This document shows positions 10,747 to 21,240 of a DNA stretch of 64,000 nt, piece after piece. The notes below the pieces were generated by a model. It ran no database searches and was not told the DNA's origin. It was given only the letters and a program-made list of their open reading frames with translations. The stretch covers positions 3,963,769-4,027,768 of the forward strand of contig NC_049992.1 in assembly GCF_000003815.2 (NCBI RefSeq), given 5' to 3'. Source of the DNA: Branchiostoma floridae. Its lineage: Eukaryota; Chordata; Leptocardii; Amphioxiformes; Branchiostomatidae. Both the position numbers and the translations under genes were made by a program. Position 1 is the stretch's first letter; each line of letters opens with the position of its first letter.

Positions 10747-13700
10747 ATGTGTTTTGAAAGAACTTTGTATGCATTGTTAGTGTTGTTGCTAGTGTGCCAT
10801 CAAGGCTGGGCACAGGAACAGTGCTTCGCAGACGGAACAGCAGAAGAAGAGGAGGAATGCGACTCCACCTCACCTGGCAGGTCTCACCTGACCCCCCACG
10901 ATGATCCCGAACCTGTACCTGACACAGGTGTACCCACTGAGGAGACAGGTAAATGTCCGTGTAGCACCGTTAGATGTACATGTGAGCTATTAAAATCTAA
11001 CACAATACAAGTTACTCAGGTAGCTGCCATATGGAGAGGTTTTCATTCATGATTATCGTTCATGAAAGTCGGGCTTAAACTAACGTTATATCTTCAAATT
11101 AACAAAACTTCTCAAACCTAAAAGGACGAAAAGGTGCACAGATAACACATACTGTTTTCATGATCAGGAACCTTCGCAGGCGTTCGACATATCCAAATCT
11201 ATCAAAACATAAGTTTATTGACATGAAAAAAATTAAAGGATACATCAATGCAGTCCGCCAAAGTCTGTAGTGTACACAGACATTTCGTAGTCGACTAGTA
11301 TATCGTTCATTGTTAAACGTTAACATGTTGTTTTATGTGTAAACAATAGTAGCCTAAACGCACTCACCTTGTGATAAACGTAGGTCAATCTATTTGTATC
11401 TTCTTGTTTGTTGTAGGTATGCATTATACAGTAGATTAAAGTCACTGTACTTTTGTCTATAAAGATTGTGCGAAACATTGTGTTAGAAAACTAAATCGCA
11501 ACGTGATACCCATACAGGATCAGATGTTACTTTACACAATCTTAAACATTTTTATATGCTGAGCAAGGAGCTTACGTACATTAAGTCTGCACTTCCGTTC
11601 CCAGCCGCTAGAGACTGTGTGGAAGTTTACGAGCGCGGGTCCGTCACCAACGGTGTGTACGTCATCAAGCCGCTCTCGTACCCGGGCGACCCGTTCCCAG
11701 TGTACTGTGACATGGAGAATAAGAACGGCGGTTGGACGACAGTTCAGCGGCGACAGGACGGGACAGTGGGTGACGTCATGCATAGATTATTATGTGACAT
11801 CAACTAGACCACGTAATGACACATTGACGTACATTTCTTCTTGGCGTCTGTATGTCACTAGAAAGGCAACATTTAAGCGAAAATGCAGAATGCTTTCCTT
11901 TTGTCAAGTTACATTGAACACAATATTATACCACTAACGCTAGTTCACCTTTATCCGCGGGGTACCCTTTATCCGTTTAAAAGCAGTGTATTTAGGGATA
12001 TAAAATCGACGGACGATAGTTTCAAATTTCAATACATCCAAAATATTACTGATAAAAACCACCGTCCACGGTCTTGAGTATCCGGATTTCCATTAATATG
12101 CTGTTTAAAAAAATGAATATATGATGCCCCGAGGATAAAGGTAAACAAGTTTTATGATATTGGGCTCGCAAACTGTAAGATCTGCTTGTAGATTACTAGT
12201 ACCACTTATGACCCGCGCTGAAGTGTATAGGTGTCATAAAGCATGATCGGTTCCTATAACCATCAAATAAACCACCGAGTGAGCGACTTCAGCAAATCCG
12301 TTCCTGAGGGCTTTTAACCGGACCTGGTAGGAATGCACATTTGTGGCGCTCGTGCCTCTTTCTGAGACATAAAAGGAAAAAAAGTGACGTAACCTTACAT
12401 GTAGGAAACCCCGAAAACTACCTGAAGATCAAACTGAACATTAGCCACAACCCTGCTTGGAGATTTTTTTAAATTCTGATGGACAAATTTTCCAGGTGAA
12501 TTTAATATTATTTTAACCGAACTTGGGAGGAGTGCACATTTGTGGCCCTCGGCATATTGTGGCTCTTTCTGAGTAACAAACGAATTGAAAAAGTACGAAA
12601 CCCCGAAAAATACTAGAATATCAAGCTTCATATTAGCCGCAACCCTGCTTAAATTGAGATTAGTAATTCTGATTGGCAAATTTCCAGGTGGATTTCAACC
12701 GGACCTGGGAGGAGTACCAGCTTGGGTTCGGTGACCTTGAGGGTGAGTTCTGGCTGGGACTGGACAAGCTGCACGCGCTGACCAGCGTAGGGAAGTACAT
12801 CCTGCACCTGGACTTCACTGACTGGGAGGGGGGCCGCGCCTTCACGGAGTACAGCAGCTTCAGAGTGGGAGGGGAGAAGGAGGACTACACCTTACACCTG
12901 TCGGGGTACTTCACAGGTAGCACAGGTGGGGACGCCATGTTGCGTCCCGTGTCGCTGAGCGGCAAGAAGTTCTCTACGCGCGACAGGTGAGCTCTACGGT
13001 CACCTTTTAGGTCTACGTCACCTTTAATCTTTAGTCTTCAAGCAGATCCTACGGTAACAATAAGATAGTATAGAGGCTTCAGTCCTCTGCCAGCTTTTGA
13101 TACTATCTTATGGTACCGTTGGATATGCTGGGAGATTACGTCAAATTTCCAAAGCGGGGCCCGGCCGGACAGCTTTTGGGAACAGAAAGTAGGATACGAA
13201 AGTCGCCAAACTACACAAGACGTAAATAGAATAGTCGTGGGCATCATCTGTGTGTATCTGTACGCATATATTTCTATTTTCACTTCCACAGACAGCCCGG
13301 CCGGGCCCCGGTTTGGAAATGTGACGTTTTTAATGAGCCTTAGTATCGTAGTAGTACGACGGGTGCCCGTCACAGGTGATGCAGTGTACCATCCTGCTAA
13401 AACAAATAAAGTGAAAGTGAATGTGAAAGTATGGTGGTGTCAGAGGTGGTGGCGGCTGGTGGTACTACACGTAATGTTGGTATTGTTGGTAATGTTGGTA
13501 TTGTTGGTAATGTTGGTACCTTTGATACTGTGGTGCCGATGGTACTGATAACTGTTCCCTTCCCTCCAGGGATAATGACGAGTGCGGCTGTAACTGTGCG
13601 TAGAAGTTCGGAGGTGGCGGCTAGTGGTACTGTAGCATTGATGGTACTACGGTACGGTGGTACCAGTGATAATGTGTGGTACTGTTTTTTTCATAGTACA

Positions 13701-14247
13701 AGGATAATGACGAGTGCGGCTGTAACTGTGCGTAGAAGTTCGGAGGTGGCGGCTAGTGGTACGGTAGCATTGATGGTACTACGGTACGCGAAGAAGTTTG
13801 AAGTTGGTGGCTGGTGGTACTAGTATACTGTAGCATTGATTGTACTATGGTACGAGTGGTACTGACAGTGGTACTATTCCCCCCTCTGCAGGGATAATGA
13901 CGAGTGCGGTTGTAACTGCCCAGAGAAGTTCGAAGGTGGTGATTGCCGGTGGTACTTTTGTAATAATATTGATGGTACAGCGGTACCGACTGTATGGTGT
14001 TACCAGCGATAACGATGACTGTTTTCTCCCTTGTAGGGACAATGACGAGTGCGGCTGTAACTGCGCGGAGAAGTTCGGAGGTGGCGGTTGGTGGTACTGG
14101 CGATGCGGGGACTCGTACCTGAACGGGAAGTACCACAACTCCCACAAGTGCGAGACCAAGCAGGGCATCGTCTGGGGCCCCTGGAAACAGTCCTTCAAAC
14201 ACTCGCTCAAGGCAGTCAGCATGAAAATCAGACTTATAGACCTCTGA
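10747..14247 (+). CDS. Secreted fibrinogen-related (FReD) protein, complete, four exons
   Basis: Likely an extracellular recognition protein of the fibrinogen C-terminal domain (ficolin/FREP-like) group. Exons 10747-10948, 11605-11765, 12688-12986 and 14037-14247 join in frame to 290 residues. Residues 1-22 form a signal peptide (LYALLVLLLVCHQGWA). An acidic linker of about 45 residues follows, with no collagen stalk. The fibrinogen domain fills the rest: DCVEVYERG, PVYCDMENKNGGWTTVQRRQ, VDFNRTWEEYQLGFGDLEGE, FWLGLDKLHALT, then DRDNDECGCNC (the calcium-site region), GGWWYWRC, YLNGKY and the closing MKIRLIDL. About 220 residues is normal for the domain. The start follows from the signal peptide. 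Junction phases agree (ACAG/GTAAAT, ACA/GTGGGT, ACAG/GTGAGC). Exons 3 and 4 are both preceded by decoy acceptor copies. An AATAAA lies at 14712. Confidence 0.92.
11933..12151. mobile_element. MITE with CTAGTT..CCTTTATCCG termini, copy 1 (in FReD intron 2)
   Basis: The left terminus ACTAACGCTAGTTCACCTTT (then ATCCGCGGGGTA) is met at the right by a decayed complement ending GGATAAAGGTAAAC. The interior shares CGACGGA and CACCGTCCACGG phrases with the better-preserved copy at 50534-50766. Non-coding. Confidence 0.7.
12305..12720 (+). repeat. Decayed acceptor-type array upstream of FReD exon 3 (3 copies, about 190 bp)
   Basis: The exon 3 start (AACCGGACCTGGGAGGAGTA) has two diverged upstream relatives: AACCGGACCTGGTAGGAATG at 12316 and AACCGAACTTGGGAGGAGTG at 12514. 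The second is preceded by its own acceptor-like TTTTCCAG/GTGAAT at 12495. The flanking GCACATTTGTGG and CTCTTTCTGAG phrases repeat as well. The genuine acceptor is TTTCCAG/GTGGAT at 12687. Confidence 0.7.
13032..13138. mobile_element. MITE, TCTCCAAGCAGA family, short copy (FReD intron 3)
   Basis: Starts TAGTCTTCAAGCAGATCCTA and ends with an inverted, diverged complement. At 107 bp it is shorter than the other copies and probably internally deleted. Its right end directly abuts the next MITE. Confidence 0.7.
13139..13326. mobile_element. MITE with GTCAAATTTCC..GGCCCGGCC termini, copy 1
   Basis: The left terminus CGTCAAATTTCCAAAGCGGG (then GCCCGGCCGG) is repeated inverted at the right end (GGCCGGGCCCCGGTTTGGAA then ATGTGACG). 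A second member is at 56501-56763. No ORF. Confidence 0.75.
13565..14100 (+). repeat. Acceptor-type array upstream of FReD exon 4 (4 copies)
   Basis: Exon 4 begins GGACAATGACGAGTGCGGCT at 14037. Close copies of its first 50-70 bp begin at 13570, about 13703 and 13892. Those at 13570 and 13892 follow CAG acceptors with a pyrimidine tract; the 13703 copy follows a weaker AAG. The first two share a TAG in the protein frame (GCG TAG AAG against GCG GAG AAG in the exon), so one expanded from the other after that change. The third stays open for longer. A GTAATGTTGGTATTGTTG minisatellite lies just upstream (13470-13520). Confidence 0.88.
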
Positions 14248-14311
14248 CGTCACGGGGTGCCTGGAAACAGTCCTTCAAACACTCACATAAGGCAGTTAGA
14301 ATGATAATCAT

Positions 14312-14476
14312 TATCTCTAAGCAGATCATGAGGTGGCATAAGTTGGTATCATGAGCTGGGGAAGGAGTTTAGCCGGTAAACCGCGAAGCGGTGGCCAATG
14401 AACTCCTCTGCCGTCTAAACCCCTTCCCCAGCTTATGATACTATCTTATGCCACCGCAAGATCTGCTTGAAGATTA
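14312..14476. mobile_element. MITE, TCTCCAAGCAGA family, copy 5
   Basis: Long inverted repeats from TATCTCTAAGCAGATCATGA (with GTGGCATAAG) to CTTATGCCACCGCAAGATCT (with GCTTGAAGATTA). It sits just after the FReD stop codon and may lie in the 3'UTR. Confidence 0.8.
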
Positions 14477-16166
14477 TAATAATTATTCTTATAGATCTCT
14501 GACGGATACTGTATCTGTATCTATATACCCGACATGAAGCGCCCGAAGACAGTTCGTTGTCAAATTTAAATGATTACTAAAGACTGTCAGCCCTATAGAC
14601 CTACGAATCACGTACATAAGAGGAATAACTTAGTTGTGGTTACATGGTGGTAATGCAATATATGGTGGTGACACTTGACGCAATGAAAGACAATGAAAGA
14701 TATACTGGACTAATAAACATATGGCAAACTCATTCCACATCGAACCTTACCATGGAAAACTTCATATTTCTCATTGATTTCGAAGGCACCCAGTTAATAC
14801 ACTGTCCTTGAACTTCAACTCGCTGCTGTAGTGTTCTACACTATTCATTACTGTCTACAATTGACATGCAATGCTTTAGGACATTGGATTGCCGGTAATG
14901 ACATATTTCCAATTCCAGGTGTTATTGTGTTATTTCAAAATGTAGGTGATCAGTGTCAAGTTTATCCCCAGTGTCAAGTAAATCCTCAGAACTTATATCA
15001 GGGTGCAAAAGTAATTAATAAGAATTGAATATGTTGAAGTTCAGGGTAGAATCTACAAAATATGTGAAAATGACCATAAATTTTGTCTGCTTGAATATTA
15101 ATTTTATAAGTCGCTTTGATTTGACCCCAGCGGAGGTCACCATACTGTAGCCGAAACACGGAAATTGCCGGGAACAGGATTCACGCGAAATTCCACCCAC
15201 TCAACCAACGGACGTTTCCAAGTATTAAACGTCCTTCACCCAACCAACCAAACATCGTAATCCAAGTCACCGGCGGCGAGAGGGTCGGGGCAAAATTGCA
15301 AAATCACTTGGCAACGCGGACAAAAGCATAGCAGCCGTACCACTGTGGTTAGGTGTCCAATCGATGTAAATAATGTATCTCTGCCAAATATTTATGGATC
15401 TGCAGGCTCTTTTCCGTAAGGCGTAGGCAGGTCTTTTTAATTTCCTGTAATTTGTAGGGAAGCTATTTTGTTCTACGTACTCTGTTGTCAAGACTTGGCG
15501 TAAAGCGTTGCGGGCCTTTCGTTCTGAATTTAGCATAAAGCGTTGTCAGAACCCCCAATGCAGACCCTCATATTTCGTCTGACCCGTACACTTACCTCTT
15601 CCCTCATGACCACACTGACTTGAAGTGGCCTGATCTTATCTACAGAGACGTGATCTTATTAACACGTGATGATCTTGATCTTGCTTCACACGGAACCTCT
15701 ACCTGCTTCACTGACCTACTTCTACCACTGCGACAGCTTGTCGTGGCACCGAAGGACAAGTTTGGATCACAGATAGATCCGATACGACATTTATGGTTCT
15801 TCTATGTTGGCTGGATGTCGGTCGTGTGAAGCTCGGGGTGATTCGCCCTCGCTTTGGTAATAGTCACTTTGCTTGGGAATGAGTTAGTAGAGATTTGTAA
15901 AGCCCTGGTTACACATAGCCGAACATGGCCTCCCGACTCTCTCCCGACTATGGTTGGTAGTGATTCGGGACGTAGGTTGGCTGTAGTCGGCCGAATGTTT
16001 TGAAATTTTGAAAACATTCGGCTGTAGAATCTACACGGCAGGTCTAGAATGGGTTGGCTAGTGGTCCGCCCGCCGATGTTCGGCTAGTGTTCGGGAGTAA
16101 GCCAGGAGTCACATTTAAATCTTAACCACACCATAACCTTGCCCCCAGCCTACCCACAACTCACCA
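14477..16166. other. Intergenic region with a dispersed repeat and a strong hairpin
   Basis: No gene seen. 15115-15270 is an inverted, diverged relative of about 5500-5660 (shared TATGGTGACCTCCGCTGGGG). Near 15980-16030 is a hairpin, CGGCCGAATGTTTTGAAATT with TTGAAAACATTCGGCTG, inside a GC-richer repeat (about 15895-16110) with several CGGCTAG/CCGAATG phrases. The FReD polyadenylation signal candidate is at 14712. Confidence 0.5.
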
Positions 16167-16393
16167 AATTAACTAAAAGCAACTGGAGTCGAAACGCGTT
16201 TGGCAAACAAAGGGAAAAGATTTATTCTCGTACTTTTCCACAGAAGCACGCCCATGATAAAGGTCAGTGGAACGGGCACTGAACATCATAACATATGATA
16301 ACAAACTAATCATGAATACAACTCTACGTAACCGCAAATACTACAGTTTATCTAAGATAAGGATATTGGAGGAGATAAGGGGTTGGCGGTGGG

Positions 16394-16585
16394 TCGAAAA
16401 CCGGGGAGCGAGTCTCCGTGCGCCTCGCTTCCCGCGGACGAAACACAGAATGAGAGCCCCGGTGTGGTGTGCGGAAGTGTGAAGAGGCAAGGACTGACAC
16501 GCGGTGACCACGTGGGAGGTCAGACAAAGACCGGAGACGGGGTTGTCGTAAATTAATAAAAATGACATCACTGACATTTTTCCAC
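16394..16585 (-). repeat. A2 split direct repeat of the Ngaro-like element
   Basis: 192 bp, matching 21241-21432 (A1) at every position I compared. It lies directly next to B1, which together with A1 and B2 defines the element type. Confidence 0.9.
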
Positions 16586-16671
16586 AATTAACTAAAAGCA
16601 ACTGGAGTCGAAACGCGTTTGGCAAACAAAGGGAAAAGATTTATTCTCGTACTTTTCCACAGAAGCACGCC
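16586..16671 (-). repeat. B1 split direct repeat of the Ngaro-like element
   Basis: 86 bp, identical by eye to B2 at 16167-16252. It contains TTTATT on the plus strand (AATAAA-like on the coding strand), a possible 3'-end signal. Confidence 0.9.
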
Positions 16672-17017
16672 AAAAGTAAGGCCAAACCGTATCGGAAAAA
16701 AAAAGGAAGAAAATTTTAGGGAGGAAAAGAATTTCGGTTGGGAAAAGCAAGAGAACGCAGTGGAGAAAAAAGGAAAATAAAAGGACCCGCACACCACCCC
16801 TCTCTCCGTAAGATAAGATAAGCAAAAACATACATCGAGATTACGGGTGATAATTGCGAATCGTGTCACAAGCTATACAAACACTGTCATACTAACAATT
16901 ACATCGTGCACGGAGACTAGTAAAAACAACAGTCTTGAACTGAACAGTACTCAACGCTACATCTAGCAACTTAATGTGGAACATGGGTAGAAGCTTTGCG
17001 TACACGAGAGTGTGCTG

Positions 17018-18244
17018 TTACGGTGGTGGATAGCGTGTAGATCGGATACGTCTAATCATCTTAGTACATAGCTCCAAACGTTTCCGTAGTGGTACTTTTA
17101 GATACAGTAGGTAGGCTTGTGAGCGCCAATCGCCCTGAATCTTAATCAATTCTACCGGGACCCCGGAGCGAAAGGCGAACGTGGCCCCGCCCCGGCGACC
17201 GCTATGTAAAGAATACAACTGTGGGTTCAGACCCGCCTGAACTAACACACGTTTGAATGCGTTATCAAATACTGATTGCGACAATGGCACTACACGAGAA
17301 GAATAGCGAACTGTAAACACAGCGAGACCACTGTAATTAGCATTTAACCGTAGCATGTTTCGAAATGCCGCTACCGGACATAACGGGGAATTGGGAATAG
17401 CTAAGACTGGAATTGACAACACACGTTCGGCGCACTGTAAGGTTTTGGACCAGCGAATACGCACTAACAGAGAATCCCTATAAAGTGTGAAGTCGTGAAT
17501 CGTACATTGTTTGGAAGGATCGAACTTGCCTTTCGGTAGGAAATTGGATTTCCTTTGAAACGTGAAGAAACTGAGAAGAATCAGGGTCCACATCGTGGCG
17601 TGAAACGGGTCCATAAGATCTAAATGTTCATATATACGAAGCAGTATGTCCGGCGTGAATGGCGCGACCTGTCTCGGTGTGTGGCACAGACGCCTCTGGA
17701 GTCCTCTTTGTAACAGCGCAATGTCTGTAGACAGGAAAGCGTCCACGGTGTAGCCGAAGAGTACATGCAGCGTTTTAAGTCCACCCAGATAGTTCGCGAT
17801 CGACGCGGGGGCCTTGAAGGAGCGGGCAAGAAACTCCGCGAACGTTTCTAGCGTATCCACCGTGGCTGGGAACGGAGAAATCCAATAGAAGAAACAGAAG
17901 AGAAGGTACGTCCGGAGAATTGTCCGCAGATTAGACCACGTTCCTTCGGCAAACGCTGCCCATTTAGTCCGACTGGCTTGACCGCGAAGGCGTCGGAGAT
18001 CTCGGCGATGATCAATGTCTCGGGTACGATGCGCGTCACCTCGTAATCCGTGGTCGCGAGGCCGTCGCGGGGCCTTTGGCAGCTTCGTGTTCTGTCCGCG
18101 GAGACGACGCAGGTCTCGACGGTGTCGATATACGTGTACCGGAAGACGTCGCGAATATCGCCCTGCGATACAAAGGAACAAGAGAACAACGTTGAGACAA
18201 CGGGAAGGGTCAAGATTATAACTGACAGTCAAGCTCGAAATCAT
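17018..18244 (-). CDS. Tyrosine recombinase ORF of the Ngaro-like element
   Basis: 408 codons. It catalyses closing or integrating the circular DNA copy. An N-terminal SAM-like part (around NLRTILRTYLLFCFFYW) precedes the catalytic half. Catalytic signatures: arginine in LLSFFTFQRKSNFL, the H-x-x-R box in LHSGRRGGATFAFRSG, GDWRSQ, and the tyrosine nucleophile in the AYLLYL segment. The order R, H-x-x-R, W, Y is complete, so the enzyme may be active. The first ATG overlaps the RT ORF by 29 bp in another frame. The first 90 or so residues repeat RRDLRRLRGQ and may not all be translated. Confidence 0.9.
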   Translation of the reverse strand: MISSLTVSYNLDPSRCLNVVLLFLCIAGRYSRRLPVHVYRHRRDLRRLRGQNTKLPKAPRRPRDHGLRGDAHRTRDIDHRRDLRRLRGQASRTKWAAFAEGTWSNLRTILRTYLLFCFFYWISPFPATVDTLETFAEFLARSFKAPASIANYLGGLKTLHVLFGYTVDAFLSTDIALLQRGLQRRLCHTPRQVAPFTPDILLRIYEHLDLMDPFHATMWTLILLSFFTFQRKSNFLPKGKFDPSKQCTIHDFTLYRDSLLVRIRWSKTLQCAERVLSIPVLAIPNSPLCPVAAFRNMLRLNANYSGLAVFTVRYSSRVVPLSQSVFDNAFKRVLVQAGLNPQLYSLHSGRRGGATFAFRSGVPVELIKIQGDWRSQAYLLYLKVPLRKRLELCTKMIRRIRSTRYPPP

Positions 18245-19985
18245 CGCGGGAGATCGGAATTTCCACCGTGTTTACATCACGCGTCAACAACTCAAACTGC
18301 TGGCGATGTGTGTCCGAGAGATGCCAGCGCGACAGGTGGTCAGGAATACGGTTGTCTGTGCCCGCGATGTGTGAAGCGCGTAGCTCAAACCTGTGAACGG
18401 CAGCTAGGAACCACAGCTCTCGGGAACACTGCAGTAAGTCCGAATCACGCGAGCGACCGGAGTTCAGAACGTGTACACACGAGATATTATCACAGTATAC
18501 TAACACGGTCAAACCGGCCCAACGATGGCCCCATTTACGGGCCGCCACAACTATTGTCAGCATCTCCAAGACATGAATCTTGCGGGCACACTTACGAAGC
18601 ACGAAGTCAGGGAACATGGCATGGAAGAACTGACCATTGGAAATAGCGCCACAACCCGAGGAGCACGCGTCTGTTGCGACGATGTCGTCCGGTGCGGTGT
18701 AGACGGTAGACGCGATCAGCGAGACCCCGTTGAACTCGTGGAGGAAGCGGCGCCACCACTCCAAGTCCCGCCGAAAATCGCGAGATAATCGACATCGGTG
18801 GTGATTACAACGGAGTTTACGTAAGGACTCTAACAGACGTGAGACAAACAGCCGGCCGGGGGGAACACACGCAGAAACGAAGACAAGCTTGCCGACGAGG
18901 GACTGTAATTCACGTTTGGTTGCCTTCCTCTTCATTAGCCACTGCGCTACCAAGTTGGAGATTTCTTCAAGACGAAAAGACGGAACCCGGCGGACCATCT
19001 CAACGGTGTCAAATTCTATCCCGAGCCATGTCATGCAAGTTGAGGGTGGGATAGCCTTCTCAGGCGCCTCCTCGAGTCCTAATACGTTTATTGTTCTTTG
19101 TAAGCTGGCAAACGCCGCGGGAGCCAGAGGTGCGATCTCGGCGCCACCAAAGTCGTCGATATAATTTGTCACCGAATAACCTTTTTCACGCTCAATAAAA
19201 GTGATCGCGGACGTGGTTGATTGGCACATTACTGACGCAGACCGCAGACCAAAACAAACACGGGTGTCAATATACCAATTGTCTCGCCAACAATAACATA
19301 AATACCGATAATCCGCGGGATCCACAGGAAGTTGCCTATATGCCCTGCGCAGGTCAGTCTTAAACAACAAACAGCCTCGGCCCTTGTCTAAGATCATCTC
19401 AGTCATTGTATATACGGATGGATACACTAAACTAATTGGTTCGCCCAAAAAAGTGTTCTTTGGAATGGCGTCATTCACAGACTGCCCAGACGGGTAACTC
19501 AAATCCACAACGACGCGACGCGTGTCACTGTCACGTTTTGCTACCGTCTGCAGGGGTGCCGGGAAGACTGGAAACGGGAATGGGTTCGCACGAAATGGGC
19601 CACACATGGCGCCGTAGTGGAGTTCTTTGTCGATAAACAAGTCCACGTCTGCTTGGTAATCCAAAGCCGATCGGTGATTAGAATGATGCACATTTTGTGG
19701 GAAATTGTAATTTTCAGGATGAATGTTGATCGGCCAGCCGAATTCGAGAAAGTCGGGTAGTGAAGTGTTGGAGTAATTAGCTAACAAAGCCCGCCAGACC
19801 GGGATATTGAGTGACGTCTTGACCGGAATTCGCGCGCCGATATAATTAGGAACACCGGTCTGGGCCACAGCGGTATAGAGTTCAATAATGTCCTCCCCCG
19901 GTGCCAGTGGCACCCGGCTGTGAAGAGAAACCGGCGGCTCGCCTTGTGTTGTCACCAGGGGGCTGACGAAAGGATCTCGGGCCAT
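18216..19985 (-). CDS. Reverse transcriptase-RNase H ORF of the Ngaro-like element
   Basis: 589 codons. The reverse transcriptase shows FKTDLRRAYRQLPVDP, VCFGLRSASVMCQ and the active-site YIDDF. The RNase H part shows VATDACSSGCGA, the acidic residue in VLEMLTIV, YCDNISCVHVLNSG and HIAGTDNRIPDHLSRW, covering the D-E-D-D set. This RT lineage is typical of DIRS/Ngaro elements. It overlaps the gag-like ORF by 104 bp and the recombinase ORF by 29 bp, all three in different frames, so translation needs reinitiation, frameshifting or splicing. No internal stop is present. Confidence 0.93.
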   Translation of the reverse strand: MARDPFVSPLVTTQGEPPVSLHSRVPLAPGEDIIELYTAVAQTGVPNYIGARIPVKTSLNIPVWRALLANYSNTSLPDFLEFGWPINIHPENYNFPQNVHHSNHRSALDYQADVDLFIDKELHYGAMCGPFRANPFPFPVFPAPLQTVAKRDSDTRRVVVDLSYPSGQSVNDAIPKNTFLGEPISLVYPSVYTMTEMILDKGRGCLLFKTDLRRAYRQLPVDPADYRYLCYCWRDNWYIDTRVCFGLRSASVMCQSTTSAITFIEREKGYSVTNYIDDFGGAEIAPLAPAAFASLQRTINVLGLEEAPEKAIPPSTCMTWLGIEFDTVEMVRRVPSFRLEEISNLVAQWLMKRKATKRELQSLVGKLVFVSACVPPGRLFVSRLLESLRKLRCNHHRCRLSRDFRRDLEWWRRFLHEFNGVSLIASTVYTAPDDIVATDACSSGCGAISNGQFFHAMFPDFVLRKCARKIHVLEMLTIVVAARKWGHRWAGLTVLVYCDNISCVHVLNSGRSRDSDLLQCSRELWFLAAVHRFELRASHIAGTDNRIPDHLSRWHLSDTHRQQFELLTRDVNTVEIPISRDDFELDCQL

Positions 19986-21237
19986 GTCGGTACTCAGTCT
20001 TGGGATGTTCCTCTTCCACGCGTCGGACTAAAAGACACATGCAACAGATATGCTTAACCTGTCCCCAGCGCGGGTCCCAGTGTTCCGGCCCCTGCTGACA
20101 GTTCCCGTGCTGGTACGCCTCGCACCAGCGTGGCCTGTTGGGGTCCCTAGCAGACGAGCGCGCTTGAGCCCGTGGCGCGGCGGGAGGGTGGGATACACCC
20201 GCCTGGGCGCGGTAGGACCGCTCCCTGGTATTGTCTATAGTCTCCTTAGAACTAGACCAGGAGATCGTGCCATTCTCCATAGCATACAACACAGAAGCAT
20301 GTGTCTCCCTCACAATGCCCCAATCGTAATAAGCGGCATCAAACATTAGATCCGATAAGTGTTCGAGTCTGATCCGGACAGACCGCTTGACGTGTTTTTT
20401 CTCCAAGAGATTTTTGACGAAGCCGTGCACAAACATGGATGTTGATAGATCGTCATACGTCACACACCCATCGCCCCCCTTGCCCTTGCCAGGGAAGTGG
20501 ACATGGTGGTGGGGCCACTCGATTTTTACCCGACTAGACGCGGAATCGTTAATGGTCTTGGTGCGACCGCTTTTCTTACCTCGGCGGCGGCGGCGTGGAG
20601 AAGATGAAGACCTTGAGTCCGAGCTGTACCGTCGACGGGCTGACCGGTGTCGGCGTCTGTGGCCTTTGTTGCTGCGACGGCGTCGGGAGCGGGAGCCGTC
20701 CGTTGACCGGGACCGGGACGTGGAGGATCTCGTTGTTGAGTCGGAGGAAGAACGCTTCCGTGACGAGACCGGTCGTTTCCCGAGAAGGTCGTCGATGTTT
20801 TTCAGGCGACGGCGTGAGCGGGCGGCGTCTGGAGACCGCGAGCGGGATGGGGACTGGCTTGTGTCCTTTCTGTCCTTCCGGCGAGAGGAGGAACGCTTCC
20901 TCGGTTTCTTACCGAAGATTTCATCCAGGGTTTTATCGACCCTGTCAGCAAGGTCGTCGTCTTCCCGCAAGTCCCTCGCGGTGGGGACCCGTTCCTCTTC
21001 GCTGGCTTCCGACCAGAGTCCTTTGGCCAGCTCCTTGGCCTTGCTGTCTCTCTTCAGCTTTTTCAGGGACCGGCGGACCCTCTCCTCAATGCTGTCCGAG
21101 TTGTTGTCTGAGCCCGGGGAGAAGCCCGCCGTACACTTGCCACGACCGTGCGGCCCTCGATGACCCTTGACTGGCAGCGTGCAGACTGAACAAACTTTGG
21201 GCTTCGCCATCGCGGAAAGGGGGAAATCCCTGACCAA
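19882..21237 (-). CDS. Gag-like ORF of the Ngaro-like element
   Basis: 451 codons in the gag position. It has an N-terminal Cys/His patch (KVCSVCTLPVKGHRGPHG), a long Arg-Ser-rich basic stretch in the middle (RSSSRR, SRSRSPD, RSRRRRSNK) that is probably disordered and RNA-binding, and a C-terminal Cys-rich part (WCEAYQHGNCQQG then HICCMCLLVRRVEEEH). A better initiation site may be the second Met (MAKPKVCS). No similarity beyond composition and position supports the gag label. Confidence 0.75.
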   Translation of the reverse strand: MVRDFPLSAMAKPKVCSVCTLPVKGHRGPHGRGKCTAGFSPGSDNNSDSIEERVRRSLKKLKRDSKAKELAKGLWSEASEEERVPTARDLREDDDLADRVDKTLDEIFGKKPRKRSSSRRKDRKDTSQSPSRSRSPDAARSRRRLKNIDDLLGKRPVSSRKRSSSDSTTRSSTSRSRSTDGSRSRRRRSNKGHRRRHRSARRRYSSDSRSSSSPRRRRRGKKSGRTKTINDSASSRVKIEWPHHHVHFPGKGKGGDGCVTYDDLSTSMFVHGFVKNLLEKKHVKRSVRIRLEHLSDLMFDAAYYDWGIVRETHASVLYAMENGTISWSSSKETIDNTRERSYRAQAGVSHPPAAPRAQARSSARDPNRPRWCEAYQHGNCQQGPEHWDPRWGQVKHICCMCLLVRRVEEEHPKTEYRHGPRSFRQPPGDNTRRAAGFSSQPGATGTGGGHY

Positions 21238-21240
21238 AAC

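Noticed and set aside
18015-21170. Plus-strand ORFs up to 258 codons antisense to the retrotransposon
   Set aside because: They are shadows of the GC- and Arg/Ser-rich minus-strand ORFs, with no recognisable domains.
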